DNA from: CAZBEA01 sp964490835
Lineage (GTDB): Bacteria > Patescibacteriota > Microgenomatia > Levybacterales > GWA1-39-11
Length of the DNA: 18,824 nt
NCBI GenBank assembly: GCA_964490835.1
Contig: CAZBEA010000013.1
Location: forward strand, 1 to 18,824
Reading direction: 5' to 3'
Both the position numbers and the translations under genes were made by a program. This document shows, piece by piece, positions 1-7,321 of the stretch; the stretch's first letter is position 1, and every line of letters starts with the position of its first letter. Below the pieces are notes generated by a model. It was not told where the DNA came from, searched no databases, and saw only the letters and a list, made by a program, of their open reading frames with translations.

Positions 1-610
1 TTAAAATTATTTGAATCTCTTGTTCATCAATTCCCGTTATTCCGACTCTATCAATAGATGGAAGGTCTTCAAGGTCGTTTTTCAAATTTCTTGCAAATCG
101 AATCAAACTCGCTCTGTCATCATTTTTTGCAACGAGATTAAATGTCCAAATCGGCTGATTTTCAAAATCAAGCTTATCAATATTTGGTTCAAGAGCGTCT
201 TCGGGTAGATCGTCTACTCCCGACACTACAGATTCAACATCATTTTTTGCTTTTTCTGCGTCAACCCCGGACTCAAATTCCACCTGTATGATTGAGACTG
301 ATTCGCGTGAGCTCGATGAGATTGTTTTGACATTATCAATTCCCCGTATCGCATCTTCGAGGTGAACCGTAACCAGCGATTCCATGTCTCCCGGTGTTCC
401 GCCCGGTAGAACTGTCGATACTATAACAAGCGGAATATTAATGGTAGGATTTAGCTTTCTCGGAAGAGACAAGTACGACAAAATTCCGAATACAAGAATA
501 CCTATGAGAATTAAAATTCCCATTCTTAGATTCTGAGTATATTTTGCAAAGAACGAGTTACCAAGTTTAGGGTCGTACCGTAATGATCTAAGATATTGAG
601 AGGTCTTCAT
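1..610 (-). CDS. RND-family efflux transporter, N-terminal part (cut by left window edge)
   Basis: The minus-strand frame from the ATG at 608-610 stays open to the window edge, giving about 203 residues. A basic N-terminus is followed by one hydrophobic segment (about 30-48), then SLPRKLNPTINIP, a porter-type stretch with LPGGTPGDMESLV (69-80), and VEFESGVDAEKAKNDV (110-125). This is the usual start of AcrB/MdtB/SwrC-type pumps: TM1, then the PN1 subdomain. The family exports drugs, lipids or other substrates using the proton motive force. The gene starts 5 nt after the stop of the adaptor gene on the same strand, the normal MFP-RND operon pairing. No Shine-Dalgarno is visible before the ATG, so translation is probably coupled to the adaptor. 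The other 11 or so TM segments lie outside the window. Substrate is unknown. Confidence 0.9.
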   Translation of the reverse strand, partial: MKTSQYLRSLRYDPKLGNSFFAKYTQNLRMGILILIGILVFGILSYLSLPRKLNPTINIPLVIVSTVLPGGTPGDMESLVTVHLEDAIRGIDNVKTISSSSRESVSIIQVEFESGVDAEKAKNDVESVVSGVDDLPEDALEPNIDKLDFENQPIWTFNLVAKNDDRASLIRFARNLKNDLEDLPSIDRVGITGIDEQEIQIIL

Positions 611-615
611 ACATA

Positions 616-2100
616 TTAATTTCTAGTCCGTACGGTTTCACCCTCCGAAACAGTCCTGTTGAGGATAATTGTTTCCGAAGGATTGAGCCCGCTTTCTACC
701 ATTACATATCCGCCGGTAATTTCACCAAGTGTAACTTTTTTACTCTGAGCCTTGTTATTATTAATCACAAAAACATACGCTTCTTCCTGAGTTTGAAAAA
801 CACTATCTACCGGAATAAAAGAAATTCCAGTATTTGAAAGTCCGACAGGAAGAGTGACAGTCACAAAAGCGTTATCTGTAAAAAGTTCTTGATGCTTTTC
901 ATCGATGTAGAAAATAACGGAATATAGTTGACCCGAAGTTGCCTCGGTTGAAATAAACGAAGGCGAAATTTCAATCGTAGTTCCATTCACGTCTAATTTA
1001 GCCATTGCCCCGGCAGAAATACTTGCCGCCGTTTTTTGCGTTACTTTGGCATCGACAATTATTACTCCACTATTTCCTGCGAGTGTAACGAGCGGCATTC
1101 CGGGGGCTACGCTGTCTCCTAATTTCACATGAACTTTTTGAACGGTTGCATTGAGGGGGGAAGCAGGAAACATTGTTGATTCTAGAACTTTAGCAAGTCT
1201 GAGCTGAACTCCTGCAATTTCAAGACCAAGTTTTAGTGCTTTTTCCTGGATTTCAATTTGCTTGAGGGCGATGTCTTTATTAATATCCTCCATGTCTTGT
1301 ACCGGTTTGTCTTCATCAATTTGATATTTGGCAGATCGTAGAGCTGATTGTAATTGGTTGGTTCCACCCTGAATTTGTGCCTGAAGTTGTTGGAGTCCAA
1401 GAATTGCCTGGTCATTTGCTCCATTTATGTTTGTTGATTCAAGATTGTTAATGTCATTTTTTACTTTATCAAGAATTGTAGTATTTAAATTAACTAGAGA
1501 TTGAGTTTCATCTATTGAGCTTTGAGTGATTTTCCTTAGCTCGTCAGAGTTCTCGCTCTGTTTATTAATCAGATCTTTCTGTTTTGCAATAATGTCCTTT
1601 TGCGTATCGTATGTATCTTTTGTATTTTTGTATTGAAGACCGGCCAGTTGTCTTTGAAGTGAGAATGCATTGCCACCTTGGTAATTTGAAGAGAGACTAA
1701 TGAGAGTCTTACCTTTTCCTACTTCGGCCCCTTCAATTACATGGATTGCACTAACAATACCGGGAGATTGTGCGACTATTTTTACAACGCCTGATTTACT
1801 TACCTGTCCTTGTACTGAAATTGTTGGTGATTGGCCAAGTCTAAAAACTTCAACTTCCTTAACCTGTGTCCGTTTTACTTCTTCGCCCGGTTTGGTACGA
1901 AAGACAACGCTGCCTAAAATTATTACTAGCAGTAGAATTGCCAGAGATATAAAAAAAGCAAAAAACGGATGTCTTTGGGCAAATGATATACCATTTATGT
2001 ATATCCTTTTAGGATTTTTTCTTTTCCACCGAGTTTTTTTGATAAATTTATTTGCCAAATTTTGTGGAAATGTTCTGTGATGAATTCCTTTTTTTGCCAT
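616..2100 (-). CDS. Membrane fusion protein (HlyD/AcrA-type periplasmic adaptor of RND efflux pump)
   Basis: 494 aa. A long basic cytoplasmic tail (1-45) precedes a single TM segment (about 46-67). The first lipoyl/barrel-sandwich half is at about 106-137 (GIVSAIHVIEGAEVGKGKTL), a Gln/Asn/Lys-rich coiled-coil hairpin at about 145-310, and the second lipoyl half at about 311-343 (VQKVHVKLGDSVAPGMPLV). A beta-barrel and a membrane-proximal domain ending in GETVRTRN follow. This order is that of AcrA/MacA-type adaptors, which join a pump to the envelope. It is the first gene of an operon with the RND pump. The start at 2098-2100 directly follows a hairpin-U6 element and has no Shine-Dalgarno; an extended -10 promoter lies at 2133-2141. 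If the host is a CPR cell lacking an outer membrane, the adaptor would act outside the single membrane rather than reach an outer-membrane channel (inference). Confidence 0.9.
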   Translation of the reverse strand: MAKKGIHHRTFPQNLANKFIKKTRWKRKNPKRIYINGISFAQRHPFFAFFISLAILLLVIILGSVVFRTKPGEEVKRTQVKEVEVFRLGQSPTISVQGQVSKSGVVKIVAQSPGIVSAIHVIEGAEVGKGKTLISLSSNYQGGNAFSLQRQLAGLQYKNTKDTYDTQKDIIAKQKDLINKQSENSDELRKITQSSIDETQSLVNLNTTILDKVKNDINNLESTNINGANDQAILGLQQLQAQIQGGTNQLQSALRSAKYQIDEDKPVQDMEDINKDIALKQIEIQEKALKLGLEIAGVQLRLAKVLESTMFPASPLNATVQKVHVKLGDSVAPGMPLVTLAGNSGVIIVDAKVTQKTAASISAGAMAKLDVNGTTIEISPSFISTEATSGQLYSVIFYIDEKHQELFTDNAFVTVTLPVGLSNTGISFIPVDSVFQTQEEAYVFVINNNKAQSKKVTLGEITGGYVMVESGLNPSETIILNRTVSEGETVRTRN

Positions 2101-2127
2101 AAAAAATCTGCCCTTGGTGGGCAGATT
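2101..2127 (-). promoter_or_regulatory. Terminator-like hairpin + U6 in the 5' leader of the MFP gene
   Basis: Read on the minus strand: a 9-bp perfect stem AATCTGCCC/GGGCAGATT (2105-2127) with loop ACCAA, then T6 ending at the base before the ATG. The upstream neighbour is divergent (Nudix, plus strand), so no upstream minus-strand transcript needs ending here. The predicted promoter start (about 2126) puts the hairpin at the extreme 5' end of the mRNA. It may be a leader attenuator or a 5' stabilising hairpin. Confidence 0.7.
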
Positions 2128-2132
2128 AGACT

Positions 2133-2141
2133 ATTATATCA
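2133..2141 (-). promoter_or_regulatory. Extended -10 promoter for the MFP-RND operon
   Basis: Minus-strand TGATATAAT: a perfect TATAAT (2133-2138) with a TG extension. No good -35 is seen 17 nt upstream, as is common for extended -10 promoters. The predicted transcription start is near 2126. Confidence 0.65.
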
Positions 2142-2163
2142 AACTAATTCACAAATAGAAATG

Positions 2164-2172
2164 TGGTAAAAT
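2164..2172 (+). promoter_or_regulatory. Extended -10 promoter for the Nudix gene (leaderless)
   Basis: TGGTAAAAT, with the hexamer TAAAAT at 2167-2172. Only 6 nt separate the hexamer from the ATG at 2179, so the transcript should start at or next to the A of the start codon. It overlaps the divergent MFP promoter region. Confidence 0.6.
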
Positions 2173-2178
2173 ATACGG

Positions 2179-2604
2179 ATGAAAAAATCAGGATTGCGGT
2201 GCGAAATTGCACATCATAATAATAAGAAAAGATTAGTTGCTGTTAAAGGAGTGCTCAGAAGACGGGGCAAAATTCTTTTAACTCAAAGAGCACTCCATGA
2301 CACACTCGGTGGAATGTATGAGTTTCCCGGTGGTGGAATAGAGGAGGGAGAGTATCTTCTTAATGCTTTGAAAAGAGAGCTTCATGAAGAAGTTGGATAT
2401 GAGGATATAGTCGATGTTACATATATTTCATGTATCGACATTCCATCGAAGAAAATTCACCTGGTGTACTATTCTGTGATAAGTAACGGAATTCCACGAA
2501 TTCTTGAAGATCAGACAGATTTAGTTTGGGTTGATAAATTTCCCGGTCATCTAGATTTGACCCCTGAAACCGAAAGAATTCTACAGGAATTATTCGCTTC
2601 TTGA
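2179..2604 (+). CDS. Nudix hydrolase (MutT-like)
   Basis: 141 aa, close to the usual size of a single-domain Nudix enzyme. The Nudix box is complete at residues 52-74: G52, five residues, E58, seven residues, R66-E67-L68, H69-E70-E71-V72-G73-Y74. REL-x-EE-x-G supplies the metal ligands. The preceding strand carries a substrate-side motif (LLTQRALHDTLGGMYEFPGG), the layout of MutT/NudG-like pyrophosphohydrolases that cleave nucleoside diphosphates linked to another moiety X, such as oxidised dNTPs. The exact substrate cannot be read from sequence. The start at 2179 is supported by the -10 element 6 nt upstream; there is no Shine-Dalgarno. The stop codon overlaps a TTGACA (2601-2606) that may be the -35 of the next gene. 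Confidence 0.93.
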   Translation: MKKSGLRCEIAHHNNKKRLVAVKGVLRRRGKILLTQRALHDTLGGMYEFPGGGIEEGEYLLNALKRELHEEVGYEDIVDVTYISCIDIPSKKIHLVYYSVISNGIPRILEDQTDLVWVDKFPGHLDLTPETERILQELFAS

Positions 2605-2628
2605 CAAAAGATTCAAGAATTGTAATAG
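2601..2628 (+). promoter_or_regulatory. Possible promoter of the SOD/CHRD-like membrane protein gene
   Basis: TTGACA (2601-2606) overlaps the Nudix stop. A weak -10, TAATAG (2623-2628), follows at 16-nt spacing. The ATG at 2639 is 10 nt further on with no Shine-Dalgarno. The -35 is perfect and the -10 poor. Confidence 0.45.
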
Positions 2629-2638
2629 TTAATATACT

Positions 2639-3223
2639 ATGGCTGCTCGAAAGACCAAAAAAACTCCCGCGAAGAAAGTGACCAGGGTTACAAAATCATC
2701 AAGTGGACTCGGTCCCGTTCATTTTATAATGGTAGGGGTTACCGCAGCAGTTCTACTTGCTGGCTTCCTTTTTTACCAACAGAATATTCAAAGCCCCACA
2801 AGTCCAAAAAATGAATTAAAGGATACATTGCAAGTAAATAAGTCTGAATTTGAGGATTCACAGGAAGCAATTGGTGAAAAAGAGATGGTAGAAGAGGGTG
2901 AGGGAGTGATGAGGCTTGTTGCCATAGAGGGTTCCAAACAATCAGGTACAGTTACAATTGAAGATGATGAGAATGGTATGGCGGTTGTGAGTGTGCGTTT
3001 GCTTGGGTCCAGTGAATCCAAACAAACCGCAGGTATTCATTATGGAAGTTGTGCATATCCCGGTGAAGCCAAGCTTCATCTGGTAGATCTCATTGATGGA
3101 TCATCGAAGACTACCCTTGAAACTTCAAAACAAGAGCTGCTTTGGGGGTTGCCTCTTTCGGTTCAGGTTCATGCATCTACAATTGACGAGACAGTCGTGG
3201 CTTGTGCAGATATAACTAACTAA
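2639..3223 (+). CDS. Membrane-anchored protein with SOD/CHRD-like extracytoplasmic domain
   Basis: 194 aa. A Lys/Thr-rich basic N-terminus (1-22) precedes one TM helix (about 28-46), an acidic linker (60-90) and an outer domain of beta character (about 90-190). Conserved-looking points are HYGSC (H134, C138), LPLSVQVH (H178) and VVACADI (C189). The HxGxC ... VxVHxS ... ACxDI spacing recalls Cu/Zn-superoxide dismutase and CHRD folds, with C138-C189 as a likely disulfide. The usual SOD metal-ligand set is not present, so enzyme activity is doubtful. Topology is N-in, C-out. It follows the Nudix gene by 34 nt and its stop overlaps the stop of the convergent sortase gene. The membrane topology is firm; the domain assignment is tentative. 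Confidence 0.75.
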   Translation: MAARKTKKTPAKKVTRVTKSSSGLGPVHFIMVGVTAAVLLAGFLFYQQNIQSPTSPKNELKDTLQVNKSEFEDSQEAIGEKEMVEEGEGVMRLVAIEGSKQSGTVTIEDDENGMAVVSVRLLGSSESKQTAGIHYGSCAYPGEAKLHLVDLIDGSSKTTLETSKQELLWGLPLSVQVHASTIDETVVACADITN

Positions 3224-3801
3224 TTCTTCTGTAATTCGGCAAACACTAATAATCTCTTCCAATCTGTTCCCGGTGGTGTGCAGGTTTGCAGAATTAACCT
3301 GTCTTGTGCGGTATTTTCAAGAAACGAAACATCGTACGGGCTTATTGTTTGTTTATCGATAACTTTGTATCTGTACAATGTTCCGTCTTTTGACAGGAAT
3401 ATCTCATCTCCGTTTTTAATCAAGGGTAATTTCATGAACGGCGTGTTGGTTCGTGTGATTCTCCAAGGAACATCGCTTGAGTGAGCAAAAAGAAAAATGG
3501 TTCCCGCCTCACCCGGAAAAGACGTTCCTCGTGCGTGCGCAACACCTTTTTGTAATGCCTTTTGATACACAGATTTTTCCCAAGGATTAACATTTTCAAC
3601 AATTTTTGACCGGGCATTTATTGATGGAATCATGACGGTAAATTCTGAACTCGGTTTTACCTCAATCGGGGTGGAGGGGATGAGTAGCCTAATAAACGGA
3701 AGGTAAATAAAAAGAAGCATGCAAACCCCGGATATGATTAGGATGTTTGCAATAATCTTTGTAATATTGTTTGCTATTTTCAATTTTCGATTTTTGTTCA
3801 T
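3220..3801 (-). CDS. Sortase (LPxTG transpeptidase, class D/E/F-like)
   Basis: 193 aa. An N-terminal TM anchor (about 16-36) is followed by the sortase beta-barrel (about 50-190). Catalytic residues are visible: H107 in IFLFAHSSD, C174 in LILQTCTPPG and R183 in WKRLLVFAEL, the His-Cys-Arg set of the family. The TC(T)P context suits the class D/E/F group rather than class A or B. Sortases cleave the LPxTG motif of secreted proteins between T and G and join the product to an amine on the cell surface or on another subunit. The gene immediately upstream on the same strand encodes an LPATG protein, so enzyme and substrate are paired. It has its own promoter (3811-3839) with -10 only 9 nt from the ATG, so it can be expressed separately. 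Its stop overlaps the convergent stop at 3221-3223. Confidence 0.93.
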   Translation of the reverse strand: MNKNRKLKIANNITKIIANILIISGVCMLLFIYLPFIRLLIPSTPIEVKPSSEFTVMIPSINARSKIVENVNPWEKSVYQKALQKGVAHARGTSFPGEAGTIFLFAHSSDVPWRITRTNTPFMKLPLIKNGDEIFLSKDGTLYRYKVIDKQTISPYDVSFLENTAQDRLILQTCTPPGTDWKRLLVFAELQKN

Positions 3802-3810
3802 TTGGTGGCG

Positions 3811-3839
3811 ATTATAGAGGGAAGTGGAGAGGAATTCAA
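3811..3839 (-). promoter_or_regulatory. Sortase promoter (near-leaderless)
   Basis: Minus strand: TTGAAT (3834-3839), exact 17-nt spacer, perfect TATAAT (3811-3816). The ATG is 9 nt downstream of the -10 with no Shine-Dalgarno, so the leader is 0-3 nt. It lies in the 46-nt gap after the LPATG gene. Confidence 0.75.
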
Positions 3840-3847
3840 GGAGAAAG

Positions 3848-5020
3848 TTAAACTCTCAAAAAGCCCGGTGCGCAACCTGAGCGGAAACGCAGATACCAAC
3901 CCATAAAGAACATGATAAGCGCTGCAAGTGTCATCCAAATTGTTAAGTTTGCACCTGTTGCAGGAAGCATTTGTCCAAGAATTGCTCCAGGATTGTTGCC
4001 TCCGGTACCACCATTGTTGTGGTTTGATGGATTGTCACCGCCTCCACCCGGTTTGGTTGGTGGGGTTGTTGGAGGATTACTATTGTCGCATTCTTTTGGT
4101 TTGGCTCCGGTATTGCAATCCTCACAAGGGTCACAAACCGGCGGTTCTTCATGACAATCATCACAATCAATTTCAGTGAAGTTTGAGTTAATATCTACAT
4201 TTTCAATTGTAATTGAAGAATCGATATCTCCTGTTTTGATAGAGACATTACCAAGATTTCCGTCTGCTGTGTTATATCCGGTATTGAGGTTGTGGATTGA
4301 GAGATTTTCGATATAGAAGTAGTTGTTCAGTATCGCATTAAACTCCTTGTTGATCTTTGCACTAATGGTATTAACAGAGTTTTCACCGTTACCGACAATT
4401 TTTGCGGTAATGCTTTCAACAGACTGGGAGCCTTTTGCGAAAGAATTGTTTATGTTTGAGTTTGTAATCAACGAGGCGACCGTTATATTACCCGTAATAA
4501 TACTTACATTCCCGTTGTTATTTGATGCGCTGTTATATCCGGTGTTGGCATTTACCACATCTTTATTGAAAATGGTTGCGTTGTTCGTTTGATGGATATT
4601 TGATGTTGTGTTATTTGCAATAGTAACCGTGTTATTTGATTCTGATCCGTTTCCCGAAATGGTGATATTTGTCGATTGAATACAACATGAATTATCGGTA
4701 GCTATATTCGTATTTATATTGGAGTTTTCAATCGTCGTTTCGGCTGTGATATCACCGGTTTCAATATTTGTTTGTCCACCTGTGTTATCTGATGCGGTAT
4801 TATTTCCGGTATTTGCATTGTTTTCGACCTCATTTGAGACCTGTGCTTCGTTATTCTGGGTAACGTTTGTCTGATTTTGGGTTTGAACTTGTACTTCGCT
4901 GGTTGAGCTCTCTCCATTACCGGAGACTTCCAGATTAATTTCTTCCGCAAAAATTACTCTTGGCTGAAGTGCTATTGTGGGCAGGAGAATTGTTAGTAAT
5001 ACAATAATTCTCCGTATCAT
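3848..5020 (-). CDS. LPATG-anchored Asn-rich repeat surface protein
   Basis: 390 aa, no family recognised. A signal peptide (1-25, ending VIFA) precedes three repeats of about 90 residues starting near residues 33, 122 and 209. Each repeat begins with a GNG motif, has an Asn-rich middle and an N-TG-N-A-N block, and ends with I-TG(D/N) and alternating hydrophobic/polar residues. A CC pair (112-113) lies after repeat 1. A Cys cluster (C286, C289, C296, C299, C302, C311) follows repeat 3. A Pro/Gly/Asn linker (315-345) leads to LPATG (352-356), a hydrophobic segment (about 359-376) and a basic tail, a complete sorting signal. The sortase gene is 46 nt downstream. The gene starts 6 nt after the stop of the 749-aa paralogue, so it is probably co-transcribed. 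The alternating pattern suggests a beta-solenoid or similar stalk (inference). Confidence 0.9.
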   Translation of the reverse strand: MIRRIIVLLTILLPTIALQPRVIFAEEINLEVSGNGESSTSEVQVQTQNQTNVTQNNEAQVSNEVENNANTGNNTASDNTGGQTNIETGDITAETTIENSNINTNIATDNSCCIQSTNITISGNGSESNNTVTIANNTTSNIHQTNNATIFNKDVVNANTGYNSASNNNGNVSIITGNITVASLITNSNINNSFAKGSQSVESITAKIVGNGENSVNTISAKINKEFNAILNNYFYIENLSIHNLNTGYNTADGNLGNVSIKTGDIDSSITIENVDINSNFTEIDCDDCHEEPPVCDPCEDCNTGAKPKECDNSNPPTTPPTKPGGGGDNPSNHNNGGTGGNNPGAILGQMLPATGANLTIWMTLAALIMFFMGWYLRFRSGCAPGFLRV

Positions 5021-5026
5021 ATAGAT

Positions 5027-7276
5027 CTACGTTGTAGTAGGATGAAACATTCTTGTTACCGCAGTTTTTTTTGCAATATAGTATGCGCCAAATCCTATAC
5101 CCATAAGAGGGATAAGGAGAAGAAGCCAAGCCAGATTTATGGTGACAACATCATTTTGTTCTGCTTGGACAACTGCTTCGTTAAGGTTCCCGGTATTTGT
5201 ATTTGACGGCTCATCATTTGAATTGTTTATAGCGCCTAATACTTTTGATTCTTTATTGTTTGATCCGGTGGTTGTATTGTTTGTTGATTTAGGCTCTGAT
5301 TTTTTCTCGCTTTGTGCACCTGCAACAAGTGCGGTTGTAGTTTTGGTCGGGTTGTTATTGTTGTTATTATTTTTTGACGGTTCGTTATTTGATGCTTGCC
5401 CACCGATATGTTGCTGCGAGTTATTATTTTGAGTAAGCTTTTTTTGACCTGGAGTTATAAGATTTCCATTCCAGTTTCCGAATACATTTACAAATGTAAC
5501 CATAAGATTTCCGCCGGAGATATTATTGTTTACAAAATTGATAAGATTGGCAATAATCGATGCATCTCCCGTGTTGATCGACGAATTTCCTCCGGTATTT
5601 CGTGATGCGCTGTTTTCTCCCGTATTTGCTGTGAGGTCAAGATTATTTACAATTTTTGCATTATTGTCTTGTACAAGCACATTGTTGTTTTCTTGATTAA
5701 CGTTTGCATTATTTGTGGAACCTGATCCATTTCCATTATTGACTGCAGTTATTTGCCCGTATTCATCGACGGTGAATTCAGTACCTTCGGATCCTGCAAA
5801 CATAGATCCTTGAGGTGCACCAACGATCTGACCAATCCATTGACCAGCTCGATTAACGAGCACCAACCACCAGTTTTGTCCATTCAAATTGCTGTTTGCT
5901 ACGTTGAGTGTATTGGCTTGAACCGAAGAATCACCTGTGGTAACCGAATTTGTTCCACCGGTATTTGATGATGTAGAATTGTCTCCGGTTTGAGAGTCGA
6001 GGATAAGATTGTTTTCGATATCTACATTGTTAAATTGATACGTTTCGTTATTATTCTCCGTATTTATTCCTGCGTTATTTGTACTGTCAGATCCATTCCC
6101 GGTATTCCCAGCCAAGGCACTTGCAACACATGCGGCACATGTAAATGGGTTATCGGGAAGTATAATATCTCCAATAAGGTCCCCAAAAAGATTTACAACA
6201 CCCAATATCACATTTCCCGCAATATTATTGTTTACAAAATTCATAACATTTGCAGCTACATTTGCATCACCTGTTTCAATTGTAGAATTTCCACCTGTAT
6301 TACTGTCTGCTACGTTATTACCGCTGTCTGCCAGAAGCGTCATGCTATTTTCAAGGTCTGCATCATTAGTTTGGAAGGTCTGATTATTATTTGTAGTATC
6401 TACATTTGCTGTGTTGTCGCTGTCAGATCCGTTTCCGGTATTTTGTACGGCGGTGGAACCAGGTGTGCAGCCAATTATGCAATTAGCGTCAAAATCCAGA
6501 ACTAAATCTCCAACATGATCATCAACCACATTAAACTCTGATACCATAAGACCTTCAATGTTGGTATTAATATCATTCCAGATCGTTCCGGTTACATTTG
6601 CATCCCCGGTTTGAATTAAAGAATTACCAACATTACCCGAAGCTGAGTTGTTTCCCGATACAGCACTTTGATCCATTCCATTTCCGACGGCTGCACTATT
6701 TCCCTGGACCGTAGTGTTATTATTTCCGAGGGTTGCTGATCCGGTGTTAGAAGAACCTTCGCCATTACCACTATTTGTGACAGTCGCTCCTCCGGCTCCT
6801 GTTCCACTTCCTGTTACTGCACCATTATTATTAATGCTGTTTGCCAACGTTCCTTGAGATGTTGCATCGCCGGTACCAATTTCTACATCTCCAACCTCGC
6901 CACCTGAATTGGTTGTCTGTTGAGGAGTAGAGGACTGTGTAGCTTGTTGCGTTGGCTGTTCTTCCAAATTTGTAGATTCAGCATCAGTATTTTCCTCTTC
7001 ATTATTGTTGTTATTTTGTTCTTCATTGGTACCGTTGTCTTCCTCTTCATCCTCATCATCTCCGAGTGTTGGTGCTTTGGGTGCAGATGGTGCTTCGGGT
7101 GCTGTTGGTGCAGCAGGAGCAGTTGGTGCTTCGGGTGCTGTTGGTGCAGCAGGAGCAGTTGGTGCTTCGGGTGCTGTTGGAACTTCTGCATAAACCAGAG
7201 CAGGGGAAAGATGTCCAACCATCAGAAGAATGATTAGCGAAATAGATAATATTTTTGTTTTAATTGTATATTTCAT
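5027..7276 (-). CDS. Large membrane-anchored Asn-rich repeat surface protein (paralogue)
   Basis: 749 aa, no family recognised. A signal peptide (1-30, ending LVYA) precedes a Pro/Ala/Thr/Glu stalk (31-70), an acidic Asn/Glu/Gln region (72-125), and four repeats related to those of the neighbouring genes, with GNG motifs near residues 170, 281, 393 and 515. The repeats end in a further motif seen three times, roughly VN-x-x-G-x-W/L-x-G-x-I/L (about 361-371, 474-484, 596-607), with a degenerate copy near 249-259. Cys pairs C266/C270 and C380/C383 lie between repeats. A long Asn/Thr/Lys-rich linker (610-705) leads to a C-terminal TM helix (about 713-734) and a basic tail. There is no LPxTG, so anchoring is by the helix. 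The start has no Shine-Dalgarno and no clear own promoter. A 107-nt gap containing a strong hairpin separates it from the 406-aa gene. Confidence 0.88.
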   Translation of the reverse strand: MKYTIKTKILSISLIILLMVGHLSPALVYAEVPTAPEAPTAPAAPTAPEAPTAPAAPTAPEAPSAPKAPTLGDDEDEEEDNGTNEEQNNNNNEEENTDAESTNLEEQPTQQATQSSTPQQTTNSGGEVGDVEIGTGDATSQGTLANSINNNGAVTGSGTGAGGATVTNSGNGEGSSNTGSATLGNNNTTVQGNSAAVGNGMDQSAVSGNNSASGNVGNSLIQTGDANVTGTIWNDINTNIEGLMVSEFNVVDDHVGDLVLDFDANCIIGCTPGSTAVQNTGNGSDSDNTANVDTTNNNQTFQTNDADLENSMTLLADSGNNVADSNTGGNSTIETGDANVAANVMNFVNNNIAGNVILGVVNLFGDLIGDIILPDNPFTCAACVASALAGNTGNGSDSTNNAGINTENNNETYQFNNVDIENNLILDSQTGDNSTSSNTGGTNSVTTGDSSVQANTLNVANSNLNGQNWWLVLVNRAGQWIGQIVGAPQGSMFAGSEGTEFTVDEYGQITAVNNGNGSGSTNNANVNQENNNVLVQDNNAKIVNNLDLTANTGENSASRNTGGNSSINTGDASIIANLINFVNNNISGGNLMVTFVNVFGNWNGNLITPGQKKLTQNNNSQQHIGGQASNNEPSKNNNNNNNPTKTTTALVAGAQSEKKSEPKSTNNTTTGSNNKESKVLGAINNSNDEPSNTNTGNLNEAVVQAEQNDVVTINLAWLLLLIPLMGIGFGAYYIAKKTAVTRMFHPTTT
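7089..7180. repeat. 36-bp perfect tandem repeat, about 2.6 copies
   Basis: Two full identical 36-bp copies (7089-7124 and 7125-7160) and a 20-bp partial copy (7161-7180). They encode the Pro-Thr-Ala-Pro-Glu-Ala stalk repeats of the 749-aa protein. Perfect identity at the DNA level points to recent slippage or array expansion. Confidence 0.9.
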
Positions 7277-7321
7277 TTTTTTGTTTGTTAATTTCTATTA
7301 TTTTCTTTATTTTGTTCTTGT

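Noticed and set aside
3841..3858. Small GAGA/TCTC inverted repeat after the LPATG gene as a terminator
   Set aside because: The stem is only 4-5 bp, AT-rich and without a U-tract, and it overlaps the sortase promoter region and the LPATG stop.
6920..7237. Plus-strand Cys/Trp/Ser-rich frame opposite the 749-aa gene
   Set aside because: It is the antisense reading of the Pro/Ala repeat array; the low-complexity composition mirrors that array and there is no start signal.
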